Counted from the stretch's first letter, positions 1-12,995 are shown. The stretch is DNA of 64,000 nucleotides from Molanna angustata (GCA_963576475.1 OY754981.1:16075716-16139715), one strand, 5' to 3'. Notes: generated by a model from the sequence alone, not told the origin. Numbers and translations are program-made.

Positions 1-280
1 ACATGATGCCAGAGTAACACGAAAATTAAAAACCTGGTTGTCTCTGGCTAGACCTTGTGACACTACAACCTATTCAGAACGAAAAATAATTTTGGCATGG
101 ATTTCACACTACACACTATCCTGAAAAACTCTATAGACCAAACCACAGTAGAGATTACTCGTGAAAAAAAAAAATAAGTAATCTGTAAAGTAGGGTTGAT
201 TTCCATAGTAAATTCATCGCGGGTTGTAGTAAAAATCGCTCGGGTCTGGGGTGGGGAGGAACTAGACAGAAAAAGAGCAA

Positions 281-814
281 ATGAAAGATTTTGTTGCACA
301 AAATGCAAACAAAGAATTTGAACTTTACGCGTGGAAATTGCAAGTTCAAAACGATTGGTTGTCCTTGGGGGAATTTTGTATTCCTCCAGCACTGGGATGG
401 AATCATATCATACATGGATGGTCATCTGAGATGCTGAAGTTCTATATAAACTCAATACACGGTATGCTCCCAGACCCGAGTAACTTGAAACGATGGAATA
501 TAGACAGAAATGACAGTTGCCGCCTCTGTGGGACATTTGCATGCACGGCTAGGCATATCTTGGCCGGCTGCAGGGTAGCACTACAGGAGGGAAGGTTATC
601 ATACAGAAACGATAAGGTGCTTGGAATTGTGAGAGAGGCTTCCAGCCTTGCAGTGGCAAGATCAATCAAAGGATTAACCACATGGAAATAGTCGGTTGTA
701 ACATTTGTGAAACCGGGACTCAAAGTTAGACCTACAACAAAGAAATTAATATCAATAATTGGGAAGTCAAATGACTGGAATATGAAAGGATTTTATCCGC
801 GCGGTGTGACCTAA
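281..814 (+). pseudogene. C-terminal remnant of a retroelement Pol protein
   Basis: An open frame of 136 codons runs to a TAG at 689-691. The same frame stays open beyond that stop to a TAA at 812-814, and the extra part still resembles the family (FVKPGLKV..., then a DW pair). The core reads NLKRWNIDRNDSCRLCG followed by a histidine and cysteine, giving a C-x2-C...H-x4-C zinc-binding module. A module of this kind lies near the C-terminus of several non-LTR retrotransposon Pol proteins, often just before a restriction-like endonuclease. The RT domain is absent and a stop lies just upstream at 263-265, so this is a 5'-truncated, nonsense-mutated relic. Clade assignment is uncertain. Confidence 0.55.
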
Positions 815-1374
815 TGAGTCCCGTATAAATGAAATCAATTTTTTGACATTAAAATATGCCACATAATTATATATATTAAAATATGCCACAAAGAATTAGC
901 AGCAAAGTATGAAGGTTATATTTTTATTCTATATGATTGACGATGTTCGGTTGAAAATCATAAAAAAATAAAATTGAAAGATATAGAAGATGGTTTACAT
1001 AATCGTTAAGAAATTATTTTTTTAATTTTATCACTTCTTTGTAATATTTACAAAAATGATGAGTTTATTGCCAAATGACCATTTCTTTAGACTAACCAGT
1101 TTTTTCAGGCCAGAAAAGCAAAATTTGCGTGTGAATTTTAAATATGCTTTAGAAATTCGGATAACTTAATTAAAATTTGTTGAAATACTTTCAAATTTGA
1201 TGAACAATCATTTTAAATTAATGTTAAAATTCTTAATGCATCTTAATCTAGCACTTGAGAATATTAACAAAAATATGAAAACGGTGAACGTTGTATGTCG
1301 TTAAAAAAACAATAAAATAATAAATTTTAAATTTATATTTCACGCCGTCTTTCAGTAACACATAAAATCAAATG
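815..1374. other. AT-rich non-coding, no feature seen
   Basis: No open frame, repeat end or RNA structure could be recognised in this stretch. Confidence 0.5.
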
Positions 1375-1695
1375 TCAAAGCGCAAGCCCTACATTTTGAG
1401 TGGTTCTCTTCGCGATACACGTCACCGGATGTCTATACGTCCGCAATTCCCGCCAACCTGAAAATATCTCTCTTCTCAATTTTCGCCGCAAAGAAGGCTT
1501 CGCTTCGCAAGGAATATTCGCCGCTAAGCCCCGGCAGGTTGGTTCTATCGCGCGGAAAAACTTCATCATATGGATCACACAGCGCTCGGCGTAGACCGGC
1601 GTTCAGTATGCCTAGAGACCTACGCGCGTAGACCCGTTCTACGGCGGTATCCGTAGCCGGCGCCGCGTCGGAAGCGTAAACCTACGAAAGTTTCT
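1375..1695 (+). promoter_or_regulatory. CpG-rich block, candidate host promoter
   Basis: This roughly 300-bp stretch is markedly richer in G, C and CpG than its surroundings. It contains the palindrome CTACGCGCGTAG and short inverted pieces (CCAACCTG and CAGGTTGG) and direct pieces (TTCGCCGC twice). It changes abruptly to AT-rich DNA at about 1695. CpG-rich blocks next to a good splice donor are typical of promoters of broadly expressed insect genes. A GC-rich mobile element would look similar. Two short overlapping ORFs here (about 65 codons, one per strand) look fortuitous. Confidence 0.3.
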
Positions 1696-1699
1696 TGTT

Positions 1700-1916
1700 T
1701 GTTGATATCTTTAATGTTTTATTTACATACAACAGTGAATATCGTTGACATTTTTTGACGTGAATTGATGCATTCGCCAAAAATAATATTTTATATCTAA
1801 ATTTTGATACTCATCCGTGCTTAATACAATACATTTGTTTTGTGAGTGTCACGTGGACGTCGGAGTTTTATTGTGGTGGTGATTTGTCAGCTATCAAGCA
1901 GATTTATTTTTAACAG
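1700..1916 (+). other. Candidate untranslated first exon with splice donor
   Basis: Downstream of the CpG-rich block, the sequence ends in TTTTTAACAG and is followed at 1917 by GTATGT, a good match to the metazoan 5' splice site. No long open frame precedes it, so the exon would be 5' UTR. The start is a guess; no TATA box or initiator was pinned down. No downstream exon was found, so this is a hypothesis. Confidence 0.25.
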
Positions 1917-2206
1917 GTATGTTTTTCATGTTTCCATATTTGAAATTGATTAATATTTCTTAAAGGTGTGTTTATTACTTATTCTATCGATTTACTTAAA
2001 AGGTTTTTGTAACGAAAGAATCTGTTCGTAATTTCAATTAAAACCACAACAGGTGATACCATATACATTATAAAGATAATTAAAATTAATTAAAAACGAA
2101 CGAAATTATATTTTTCGAGATCGTCTTAAATTTAGCAGCTGCTGATTTCTCAGAGGAAAATGTCTTGCTTTAAAATTATTCCTTATTTACTCCTCACTTC
2201 AACTGT

Positions 2207-2365
2207 GCCGACCGCCGTGGCACAGTTGGTAAACCGTTTGGTTTATGTGCGGGCGTCCTGGGTTCGATAAATTTATTAAAATTAATTTCTCATGCTAATA
2301 TTGCTTCATTGGGCTGGAAACATTGTTATTTTGGAAAAAATTGCCATATGGCAATAAACTCGTAA
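2207..2365 (+). repeat. tRNA-derived SINE, family A
   Basis: The head ACCGCCGTGGCACAGTTGG carries a Pol III A box, and GGGTTCGAT is the B box. It matches the minus-strand copy at 22,936-23,140 along its length, including the 3' end TTGCCATATGGCAATAAAC. The acceptor stem cannot close, so it is not a functional tRNA gene. This copy lacks about 20 bases after the B box compared with the other. Confidence 0.75.
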
Positions 2366-2384
2366 AAAGTGTTTATTATATTAT

Positions 2385-2515
2385 TATATTATATTAATTC
2401 TACATAACTCATTTCATGAAAATGCTGAAAAATTTCAATACAAAATTTGAAAAAACTTTGTGTAATGACTTGGTAGTGAGGAATTTAGCGTTGGCCACAA
2501 CCCACTCATTTTTTT
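2385..2515 (+). mobile_element. Helentron-like 3' terminus
   Basis: It resembles 18,985-19,090 along about 110 bases, from ACTCATTTCATGAAAAT to TTTAGCGTTGGCCACAACC. The terminal GTTGGCCACAAC can form a small hairpin, as at the end of the satellite element at 28.2-32.0 kb. No matching 5' end lies upstream, so this is a fragment or solo end. Confidence 0.55.
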
Positions 2516-3073
2516 TACAAATTAAAATCGAGATTTTTTTAAGATAATATTTTCTGAATTATATAAAATGTGCTTAATGAAATGTTAAATTTTTGACCTA
2601 CGGAAAATTTTCCATTTTCGGTAAAAGTTCTAGGTAACTATGTATAGAATAAACTTATAATGAGAATGGATGGCTACGTAATAAATTCGCGCATTTTCAG
2701 TGATCTATATCGTTTCAGGTTATTATAGGATTGTCACAGTTTTCTGGAGTGTTCTGGGAACGTTATACATATAGGACGTTTGTCCCGTTCATTCCCGAAG
2801 TGTCTGCCATTCGGATAACACAAGGACTTTAACCAAGCATATTTCATATAACTGCCACTAAGAGTCCAACACCTGTCGAGGGGACTCACCAATCAAATTG
2901 GATCAAGTACCGATAAGCCGCTGGCGGGGGACTCTTCCACCCCAAAGTACTCTTGTTGGCGATTCAAACTGAGCTTTCACCAATCTGGTGATTCACCCAT
3001 TTAGTTACATATGTAATATATTATTGTCTGCCTTGATTTTGGTGCCTTGCTTTTAGAATATTCCCATTTCGTT
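2516..3073. other. Non-coding, moderately GC-rich, unrecognised
   Basis: The stretch 2720-2960 is less AT-rich than its surroundings and has no coding potential. It could be an LTR or a repeat, but nothing in the window matches it. Confidence 0.3.
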
Positions 3074-3152
3074 GGCCTTCGTGGCTCAGTTGGTTAGGAA
3101 TCAGACTGCTGATCCAAGGGTCCCGGGTTCGATTCCCGGTGGAGACACATTT
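3074..3152 (+). repeat. tRNA-derived SINE, family C (head)
   Basis: GGCCTTCGTGGCTCAGTTGG (A box) and GGGTTCGATTCCCGGTGG (B box) match the tRNA-like head of family C, seen in full at 14,937 and 35,155. The sequence after GAGACACA departs from the family body, so this copy is truncated or recombined. The head ends cannot pair as an acceptor stem, so it is not a tRNA gene. Confidence 0.75.
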
Positions 3153-4442
<1,290 letters not shown>

Positions 4443-4467
4443 ATATTTGATGTTTTCACGGGTGAAA

Positions 4468-5141
4468 TATGTTATAATATTTTTATCTCGGTATTCCCGT
4501 GTCAGTAGGTCTTGACTAAGACCATTTGTCTTCCAACGTTTCGCCTGAATATCACCAGGCATTTTCAAGGACTTAACGAAAAGCACGCGCGCGACACACG
4601 TCTACTCACACTGAAAGCTCACCGTCAAGTGACTCGTAGCGTACAAGATGGCCGCTTATGTCAAATATTGTTAGCGCGACGTGATTGGCTCCTTGTGACA
4701 CGCCCACCTGCTGTCGTGTTCGTTGGTAATAATATTTTATCATTATTTTTGTGTTGTGATTTATTGTTAATTTTAGTTGTGACATTAATATTATTATTGT
4801 TGTGTTTTGGGGTTATTTTCGCTATGGTATTATTAATATTATTATTGTATTGTTTGTCATATAAAATGTTCTTCCAGGTACTAGGCAAACGAACTCCGTC
4901 GTCCCGATTGTTCATTATATCCCTTCTCTTATATATTTCTATAGCTTCCCTGTAAATTCTGAGAGGTTCACTGTTTAAACTTGCTATTATTTTTGAATGG
5001 TCAAAATCTATTGTATGTCCTTCTGTGAGCGAGTGTTGTACAAGTGAGGATGTAAGTTTTTTGTTTCTCATGTCGACTCTGTGCTCCGCTATTCGTGCTT
5101 CAACTTTTCGATTGATTCTTCCTACATAAGTCTTATTGCAC
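4468..5141 (-). mobile_element. Penelope-like element, 5'-truncated inverted copy
   Basis: Read on the minus strand from 5141, this encodes the GIY-YIG endonuclease end of a Penelope-like element: CNKTYVGR, then RIAEHR, then SSLVQHSLTEGH. A long Asn/Thr-rich tail follows, and the protein ends at 4661. Family knowledge: GIY-YIG nicks target DNA for these retroelements, whose RT lies upstream. Here the RT is missing. The copy mirrors 5379-6052 in exact register; one difference was seen (GRINRK here, GRTNRK there). After the ORF there is a hairpin followed by GAAACG at about 4528-4553, then the (AT)n array, with 28 extra bases between arm and array. Confidence 0.85.
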
Positions 5142-6522
<1,381 letters not shown>

Positions 6523-6638
6523 TAAGTATATAATACATGAATTAAACCATTTTATCATTTGTTTTTATCAATAAACATGATTAAAAATATTTTCTTTATC
6601 AGCATGACAGTCATAATATATGGATTTAAATTGATCTT

Positions 6639-6859
6639 TTTTTTTTTTTTTAATAAGGCACAGCCACCAATAGAGGCGGATTTGTGCTGTACAATTTAGA
6701 TCATAATATATTTACTGTTGAAAAGAAGAGTAAAAACAGAATTCCATTAGATCTCAGAGAAATAGGGGTTTACATTAAATGATTGCAAAAGGGAAGCATA
6801 TGTACAAGCAATTAAAGAATTTACAATAAAACATTAAATGTGTCAGTTTAAATAAAATA
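6639..6859 (-). mobile_element. 5'-truncated I-type LINE copy (3' UTR only)
   Basis: The poly(T) at its left end is the poly(A) tail of a minus-strand insertion. The body, from AATAAGGCACAGCCACCAAT to about 6847, matches the 3' UTR of the full LINE at 45,183-45,420 with only about four differences seen. It is flanked by a perfect 13-bp duplication TTAAATTGATCTT at 6626-6638 and 6860-6872, which is direct evidence of target-primed insertion. No coding sequence is retained. Confidence 0.92.
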
Positions 6860-6872
6860 TTAAATTGATCTT

Positions 6873-7778
6873 AGATTATTTTTCCGAATTATTTATTATG
6901 AGAAAAGTTGTATCAATTGATGACATCATCTATTCATCAAAGTGTTCTACTGTAGCTAGCGTGTACATTCTATTTTGATGAACTCTATGACAGTGTTTTA
7001 TGACATACATTTGATAAAGTTTATGATAGTTCCTCCGATGCTTAGATTTTTCTTTGTCAACCGGACCGTAAATTTCATTTAAGATTTACGGTCATATGCT
7101 AAACAAAGAATCCTAATATCTTCTTAGAACATAGAATGTTTTAAAAAGGATAAATTGATTTTCAATTCAGAATATATGATATAACCACAATATAATATGC
7201 GTCGCGTCGGTAGTACGTTGGTATTGCGCAAGGTTAACAATGTAAGATAATGTTAATGTAATTCGTTATTGAATGGAATTATTTATTTTAAAAACAATTT
7301 TTCAACATCGTTATACAATTTTAGGACCTATATGTGATTCAATATAGTGAAGGAAATATACAAAACAACAACTTAAAAATATGCAAAAATTAAATTGTTT
7401 TATTTAGTATACTTTTCAAGAGAAATTTAATCAAGAAATTAAATTATATTTTTGTAGTAAAGAGAAGAAAATAATGCGTAAATATAACAGGGACATTAAA
7501 CATACATAATATATGATTATGACTCACCTTTATGATGATGTTTTGGTGAATTTGCCTATTATGTAAGTCATGAAGTTAATCTGTCCGTTGTTATTTTTGG
7601 TAATTTCTTTACACTACGCTTAGGTGTTCTGAATTATATCTGTGGATTTAAGAGATTTTATAATGTTTTTTATAAAAAATAAAAATCTTGAAACACAAGG
7701 AGTTAAAATATGCATTTTCATATCACGTCAGACTTTAACGCATTAGGCAAAGGGAATCGAGCGCCACAACTATCAGTC
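6873..7778. other. AT-rich non-coding
   Basis: No gene was recognised. A stem-loop lies at 7040-7115, built on a 10-bp perfect stem GACCGTAAAT/ATTTACGGTC. Nothing else stands out. Confidence 0.45.
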
Positions 7779-7926
7779 TTTTTTTTTAAATAAACGAATA
7801 TGTCCTCGTAGTAATAAAATAAAGCAGAAATGTTTGTAGTATAGGTGAACGAAATCGGTCGTGGCAGGATTCAAAGTCGTGTCCCCTGGATTACAAATCT
7901 AGCGTGCTAACCGCTCAGCCACCACT
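7779..7926 (-). repeat. tRNA-derived SINE, family B
   Basis: Read on the minus strand it has a tRNA-like head with the start of its body GATTTCGTTCACC, and a 3' end with AGGACATATTCGTTTATTT. It matches the copies at 8893, 9681 and 13,040. The B box is mutated (TTTGAATCC). Confidence 0.7.
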
Positions 7927-8094
7927 CATCTTTACAAACATTCATGGCTTTTTTAACTACCATGTATGTTTTCACGAAGGCTTTTCTGCCATTCAGATTT
8001 ATCACTCTCCTTTATTTATTAATCACGTTTAAATATTCATTTCAGCTCTTTTGTTTGCGTAGGTATTATGCTTATAATATTCATCCATCATAGC

Positions 8095-8425
8095 CCCTTC
8101 TCAAACCTTCGTCAAACGTTCAAAATTCATTGTCGAGTTATGAACGAACCAGGTCAGGGCATTTATTCACGATATTTTCATTATACTCATATGCTGTGAG
8201 GCTCCAGAATAGAATTAAGCATCCACTCTTTTCTGAGATTCACCAACATTTCTGGAAGTTGCCTTTTTAGGTGAAACGGGACTAATATGCGACTCATGTG
8301 CGTATACATACACGCATGTGTCTTAGGCACTTATGTACTTGTATAGGGTAACTCATACCCGCACACCTGTCTCTGGTTACTGGTTATGCCACATTGTGGG
8401 ATATGCCGCGATGATATATTGGTAT
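8095..8425 (+). mobile_element. LINE 3' fragment, family G
   Basis: A diverged non-coding 3' end that matches 42,800-43,098 and 44,445-44,635. Shared blocks are AGATTCACCAACAT-like, GCCTTTTTAGGTGAAACG, CATACCCGCACACCT and GTGGGATATGCCGCGATG. It has no open frame. The left boundary is uncertain. Confidence 0.5.
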
Positions 8426-8892
8426 CATATTGTTTTAAATCCATATTTTTTCTCCTGTGTCATTTATAAATTATTTTCCCGTCATTCGTTTTCCTGACAA
8501 TTTGGCTCAATAGCATTTTCTCTTCAACGCCTTATGGTATACCCAAGTCTCACTCACATACATTACAACTGAACGTGGATTAAATATAGGATCTTTGTAT
8601 GTATACCGAGTATCTTTACCTTATATTTGTGTCAGGCATTGCTAAAAATACCTATTGCTGGCCATTATTTCAACCATTTGATTCGACAACCTGAAATAAA
8701 AAAATACCCATGAATTTTGTTTTTTCAATACCGGGCTCAAATGGGTTTCGAATTGATCTCGAAATACTTCAAGTGTTTCTGAAGTCTTATAAGAGCTTTT
8801 GTATTTCTAAATTTGTCGTAAAAAGAGTATGTAAAAGTTTTCATACATGAATTTTAAAAGCCATATTTCAAAATCAATCGATCAGATTTAGA

Positions 8893-9062
8893 TAGGTCGG
8901 TGTAACAGTGACTAGTGCGCTGGATTAGTAATCCATAAAGCGTGGGTTCGACTCTCGCCTCGATTGATTTCGTTCACCTTTACGTATAGCACAAGCTTAA
9001 TTTAGGTAGTGTATGAGAAATTACAGTGAATAATAATATATACTTGTTTCAAGGACATTTTA
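8893..9062 (+). repeat. tRNA-derived SINE, family B
   Basis: The head has A-box-like GTGACTAGTGCGCTGG and B box GGGTTCGACTC, followed by the family body GATTTCGTTCACCTTTACG. It is in the opposite orientation to the copies at 7779 and 13,040. The body is diverged after about 9000. Confidence 0.7.
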
Positions 9063-9194
9063 CATTCTTTGGAACAATAATGCATTTTGTGATCTTTTTA
9101 AAATAATTAATTATGAAATTCATTTTTTTTACATAACCCATAGCCCTCTATTACTAGTTTTTGATAATTGAATAATATTTTATTTTATACTATG

Positions 9195-9430
9195 ATCCAA
9201 GAATTATAATGAAATGAAATTATTTATTTCCATTATTTACACACATATATACATATGTAACAATAACAAAAAATAACTTTATTTTAAAAATACTTGTCAT
9301 AAACATAGTATGTTCAATTGTTCTCATTTGGAAATTTACTGCCTCACTAGACAAGTCTGTTCTGAGGCAGTACTGTTTCAATTTGCCCTGTGGTTACATG
9401 TTTTTGAATACAAAATAATTAACAGAGATA
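9195..9430 (-). repeat. Probable LINE 3' UTR fragment
   Basis: It begins GAAATGAAATTATTTATTTCC, the complement of a T-poor 3' tail, and holds a 9-bp hairpin ACTGCCTCA/TGAGGCAGT at about 9339-9375. The layout resembles non-coding LINE ends. A similar opening, GAAATGAAATTA, occurs at about 11,448. Family and strand are inferred. Confidence 0.35.
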
Positions 9431-9680
9431 ATTAAACATAAACAGAAAAGAAAAATAATCAGAAAACATACCGTGATCTCTCAGTTATTTTAGCCCATAT
9501 ACCTACTTGTAGTGGAAATGATGAATGGCACCAAGCTGTGTTAGAGATTATCTGGTTATGAAGGTACAGAGTAGTGAAGTACGTTAGGATATTTAACAGG
9601 ACATGAGCAGATTGTATTAAAATTTACTTAAATAAGTAAATAAATCGTCATTAATTCCATAAACTGAGAAAATATTTATG

Positions 9681-9748
9681 AACACAATCGGTCAAGATAC
9701 GATTTGAACACGCGCCCACTGGAATACTAGTCCAATGCGCTAACTATG
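9681..9748 (-). repeat. SINE family B, 3' portion, split by a DNA element
   Basis: AATCGGTCAAGATACGATTTG and the following anticodon-region bases match the minus-strand SINE at 13,131-13,226. The match stops at the TA where the element at 9749 begins, and resumes with CTTTGCCATCTACG just after it, at 10,875. Together they are one SINE copy, interrupted. Confidence 0.7.
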
Positions 9749-10874
9749 TAGGGGAGAAGTGGTATGAAAGGGACACGTATTGAAAGGGACAATCTAAATC
9801 TCCGGTAAAATAAAAATAGTATCGAATCAACACTATTTTTGTTTTATGACAACACCAACGTATGTCCATTAGCACATTATTTCATACTTCTGTCATTTCA
9901 AAGATGGCGATGGTGTTCGTTTGTTTATATTCGTAGCAAAAAGTAAATTTTTGTTATCTTTAAAATACGTGGCCTGAAAAGCTGTGCATTAGTTATTAAA
10001 TTGTTTACTGTTGTTTATGATAGACTAGTTACATAGTTATATGATAACAAAAGGTCAGTTTACCTTTATTATAAAATAATGATTTTGTGGTTATATTTAT
10101 GATTTGAGTGTAATATTTATGAAAGGGAGACAAGAAATATTTATGAAAGGGAACAAGAAATATTTATAAACGAGACGTCCCTTTCATCAATTTATTTAAT
10201 TTGTTTAATTTTATCAACACATCAAATGATTCAAGCTGGAAACATGCATTGTCATCAGGAATATACAAATTCTGAAAAATTCAGAGCTCTAACTGGACAG
10301 GAAATTAGTTAAAAATTTATTACAAACCTCCGGTACGGACAGACATGTAAGTAAAAATTGTAAAAAGTAGGTATTGATCCAAAAACTAGAATTCTGTTTT
10401 TTTATCAAAAACCAAATATCTGTAAATTAATCTTTATTATTGATATTAAATTATTCTCACAGTTTACGAGCATCCACTTTCATCTTAAAAGGTGTGAGTT
10501 GATTTAAATATGTAAGCAAAGCTAGGTGTTTTTTATTAAATTATCCATTGAATGTGATTCCATCACTAAATACTAAAGTTTATAATACTTTAAGCGTAAA
10601 GTAGTCTGATTTTCCGTAATATTTATGTACTGTCCCTTTCATAAAATGTCGCGTCCCTTTCAATACTACCCATTTATGAAGGGGACAAAATACATGTTTT
10701 TTAAGATTGCGAAGAACAATAAATGATTATTAAAAACTTTAATTTTTATTTTTGTTTTCCAATAAATAAATAATTAAACTTTCTAATACAGATCCAACTC
10801 CAATAAAAAAATCTCTTATTTATTTACTAGAGCCTCTACAACAAAAATATCCCTTTCATACCACTTTTTCCCTA
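9749..10874. mobile_element. Non-autonomous DNA element, TA target, 25-bp TIRs
   Basis: The ends are inverted repeats. The left begins TAGGGGAGAAGTGGTATG; the right, reversed, begins TAGGGAAAAAGTGGTATG. About 22 of 25 bases agree inside the flanking TA. A TA duplication points to the Tc1/mariner/pogo group by family knowledge. The 1.1-kb interior has no transposase frame. The motif ATGAAAGGGA or a close variant occurs about nine times on both strands, mostly near the ends, and could be transposase-binding sites. The element sits inside a SINE, so it is younger than that SINE. Confidence 0.75.
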
Positions 10875-10899
10875 CTTTGCCATCTACGTCGTCATTATT

Positions 10900-11978
10900 T
10901 TACTTTATTTTATTTTATTTCCGGGAAATTTACAGTATAAGACTTAAACCAATAGCAAATTTCCACATTATTAACAATACATTTTGACTGCTGTGCTTAC
11001 TTACTTAAAGCGCTACATATGAAAAACATTTATATCTGAATGATAGTGCATGAGTGTATGTATGTGTGTACGTATGAGTGTAAGGATGTGTTTATGTGTG
11101 TGAGTGTGTCTATATAAGTGAAAGATAGAATGTATAGGTACCTGTAAGCTCACATACATAGTTTACTCCATTCAATCTTGATACTTCAATCATCCAGTGA
11201 AATTCAATCATTATTACTTGAACTGATGGCAGTAGAAAATCAGTTAGGTCCTAAAAGAAAAATATCGACATCCAGATGTTCGCGATTATAAGTGTTCATC
11301 ATGTGTATGAGGGCTTTACTAAATTATATGCTGCAAATGCATGAGATTCAATCGAAATAATCTTATAATATATTTAGTGTATTTATTTACGAAATTGAAT
11401 TTGTTGTTGTATTATTTAAATCATATATTTTTCTATCTATGATTGTGAAATGAAATTAATTATTTTTATTCAAAGAGAGGGTACATAGCGAAAAAATGAT
11501 TGCGTATAAATAAGCAATTCATCATGACCTTGGCACCATAGTGACTATGGCGATGAGTGTTTTCCTAATGAATAATTCTCTGTTTTCTTTTCACCCTGTC
11601 ATTTATATTTCCACAGGGAATATTGTGCGACACTTGTAAAATGTAAAAGCAGTAGGTACCTATTGTAAACAGTGAAATATTGTAGGTTGAAATCCATTAT
11701 ATACACATACGCATTACTCTTTGTAAATTTATTATGAGCGCACATACATTATATTATGTTCATCATTTCCCGAAGTGTCACATAACTTATCACTCGTGAT
11801 AATAATAAATTATTAGTTGTCATTCTGTAATAAATCCTCATGAAAAATATGGAAGTCCGTGATAAATTCAATATTTTTAAATTCATATTTATATAAAAAA
11901 TAAACAGTTTCTTTTGACTGTCGCATCCAACGACAATGGTTTAATCTCGTTAAAATTAAGAGATTATAAGAATAATGT
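10900..11978. other. Non-coding, with a degenerate (GT)-rich tract
   Basis: A degenerate GTGTATGTATGTGT tract lies at about 11,047-11,110. A LINE-like 3' opening GAAATGAAATTAATTATT lies at about 11,448. Nothing else was recognised. Confidence 0.4.
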
Positions 11979-12200
11979 CGGCATTCGTGGATCATTTGGT
12001 TCGATATCCGACAGCCGAGCAAATTCTTCCGTGTTCGATATCTGGTGGAGACACAGTTTTAAATTTTGTTTTAGTCTGGAGCGGTGAGACGTTAAATATC
12101 ATGACGTATGTTTCCAAAATGATGTAGTAACTTGTTTTTGGGTGCGTGTTAAATTAATAGGTACCTGTGGTCCGAGAAGAAATTCAAAAGTTAAAATAAA
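11979..12200 (+). repeat. tRNA-derived SINE, family C
   Basis: A mutated head (GGCATTCGTGGATCATTTGG, then GTGTTCGATATCTGGTGGAG) is followed by the family body: GACACAGTTTTAAATT, CTGGAGCGGTGAGACG and CTTGTTTTTGGGTGCGTG. It ends in an AAATAA-rich tail. It is tail-to-tail with the next copy. Confidence 0.7.
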
Positions 12201-12227
12201 TAACAATAAATATAATTTATTTTTATT

Positions 12228-12420
12228 ATTTTATTTTATGTTACTTCTTGGGAGACTAATAGGTACTATAGCAAACATTAACTCATCATGCACCCAATAA
12301 CAAGTTGCCACATTTTGGAAACTTTATCGAGAGGGCAGAATGTGATATTAATCATTTCACAGATTCAGACTGAAAACACAATCAAAAATTAAAAAATGTG
12401 TTTTTGTATCATTATTTTAA
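12228..12420 (-). repeat. SINE family C, 5'-truncated, tail-to-tail
   Basis: On the minus strand it holds the family body: AGATTCAGACTGAAAACAC reversed, ACTTGTTATTGGGTGCATG, and a tail toward 12,228. The tRNA-like head is missing. With the preceding copy it forms an inverted pair joined at the AT-rich tails. Confidence 0.65.
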
Positions 12421-12449
12421 TTTATCTATATTTTTTATTTACTCTTTTA

Positions 12450-12995
12450 GTCCAATGAGTTCAAATTACAAAGAAAAAAGTGAAGTTTATAGAATAACAT
12501 TGTGGTGACTGTAACGAACACTACATAGGACAGACCTCACGGAACCTAAATATAAGAATTAACGAACACAGAAGATGCTTAAACAATAATAATTTCTCAG
12601 AATTTGCTAACCACATTATCCAAACTAATCACTCTTTCAATAACCACAAACTAAAACTATTACACGAAACACAAAATAAAGGACACCGACTTAACAACAA
12701 CGAAACGCTCGAAATACACAAACACATAAATTCCGGCTTAAAACTTATAAATAACCATACCTTTCATAATTCTTCTCCAATACTTAATATATTCCCCATC
12801 AAAAACAAAAGCATTACACAATACTTCCCTCCCCCCACTAACCCAACCAACCCTCAACCGCCACACCCCTCGCTTCACAGACAGATACACACAAATTCAA
12901 CATGTTAGTCTAGACACGGCGGTCGATGGAAGGACAGCGCTTCCGAAACATGTCGCGAAGTGACTCAAAAAACAAGTGGTTTATAGCGAATTTAT
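12450..12995 (+). mobile_element. Penelope-like element 3' end (GIY-YIG domain)
   Basis: An open frame from 12,498 to a TAG at 12,906-12,908 encodes CGDCNEHYIGQT, then RINEHRR, then FANHIIQTNHSF and KGHRLNNNETLEIHKHI. It ends with SPILNIFPIKNKSI and a Pro-rich tail. That is the GIY-YIG endonuclease and C-terminus of a Penelope-like element. One base out of frame upstream, SEVYRIT continues the family sequence, so a frameshift lies at about 12,498. The RT is missing. Downstream are GGAAG-loop-CTTCC-GAAACATGTC (about 12,929-12,955) and AAGTGGTTTATAG, comparable to other loci here. There is no ATG at the frame start. Confidence 0.85.

Noticed and set aside
3074..3152. tRNA gene call
   Set aside because: The A and B boxes are present, but the acceptor ends cannot pair and the sequence belongs to a dispersed SINE family; the same holds at 14,937, 13,226 and 23,130.
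4512..4955. 147-codon plus-strand ORF, repeated at 5565-6008 on the minus strand
   Set aside because: Antisense of the Penelope-like GIY-YIG coding region; its hydrophobic look comes from the complement of Asn-rich codons.
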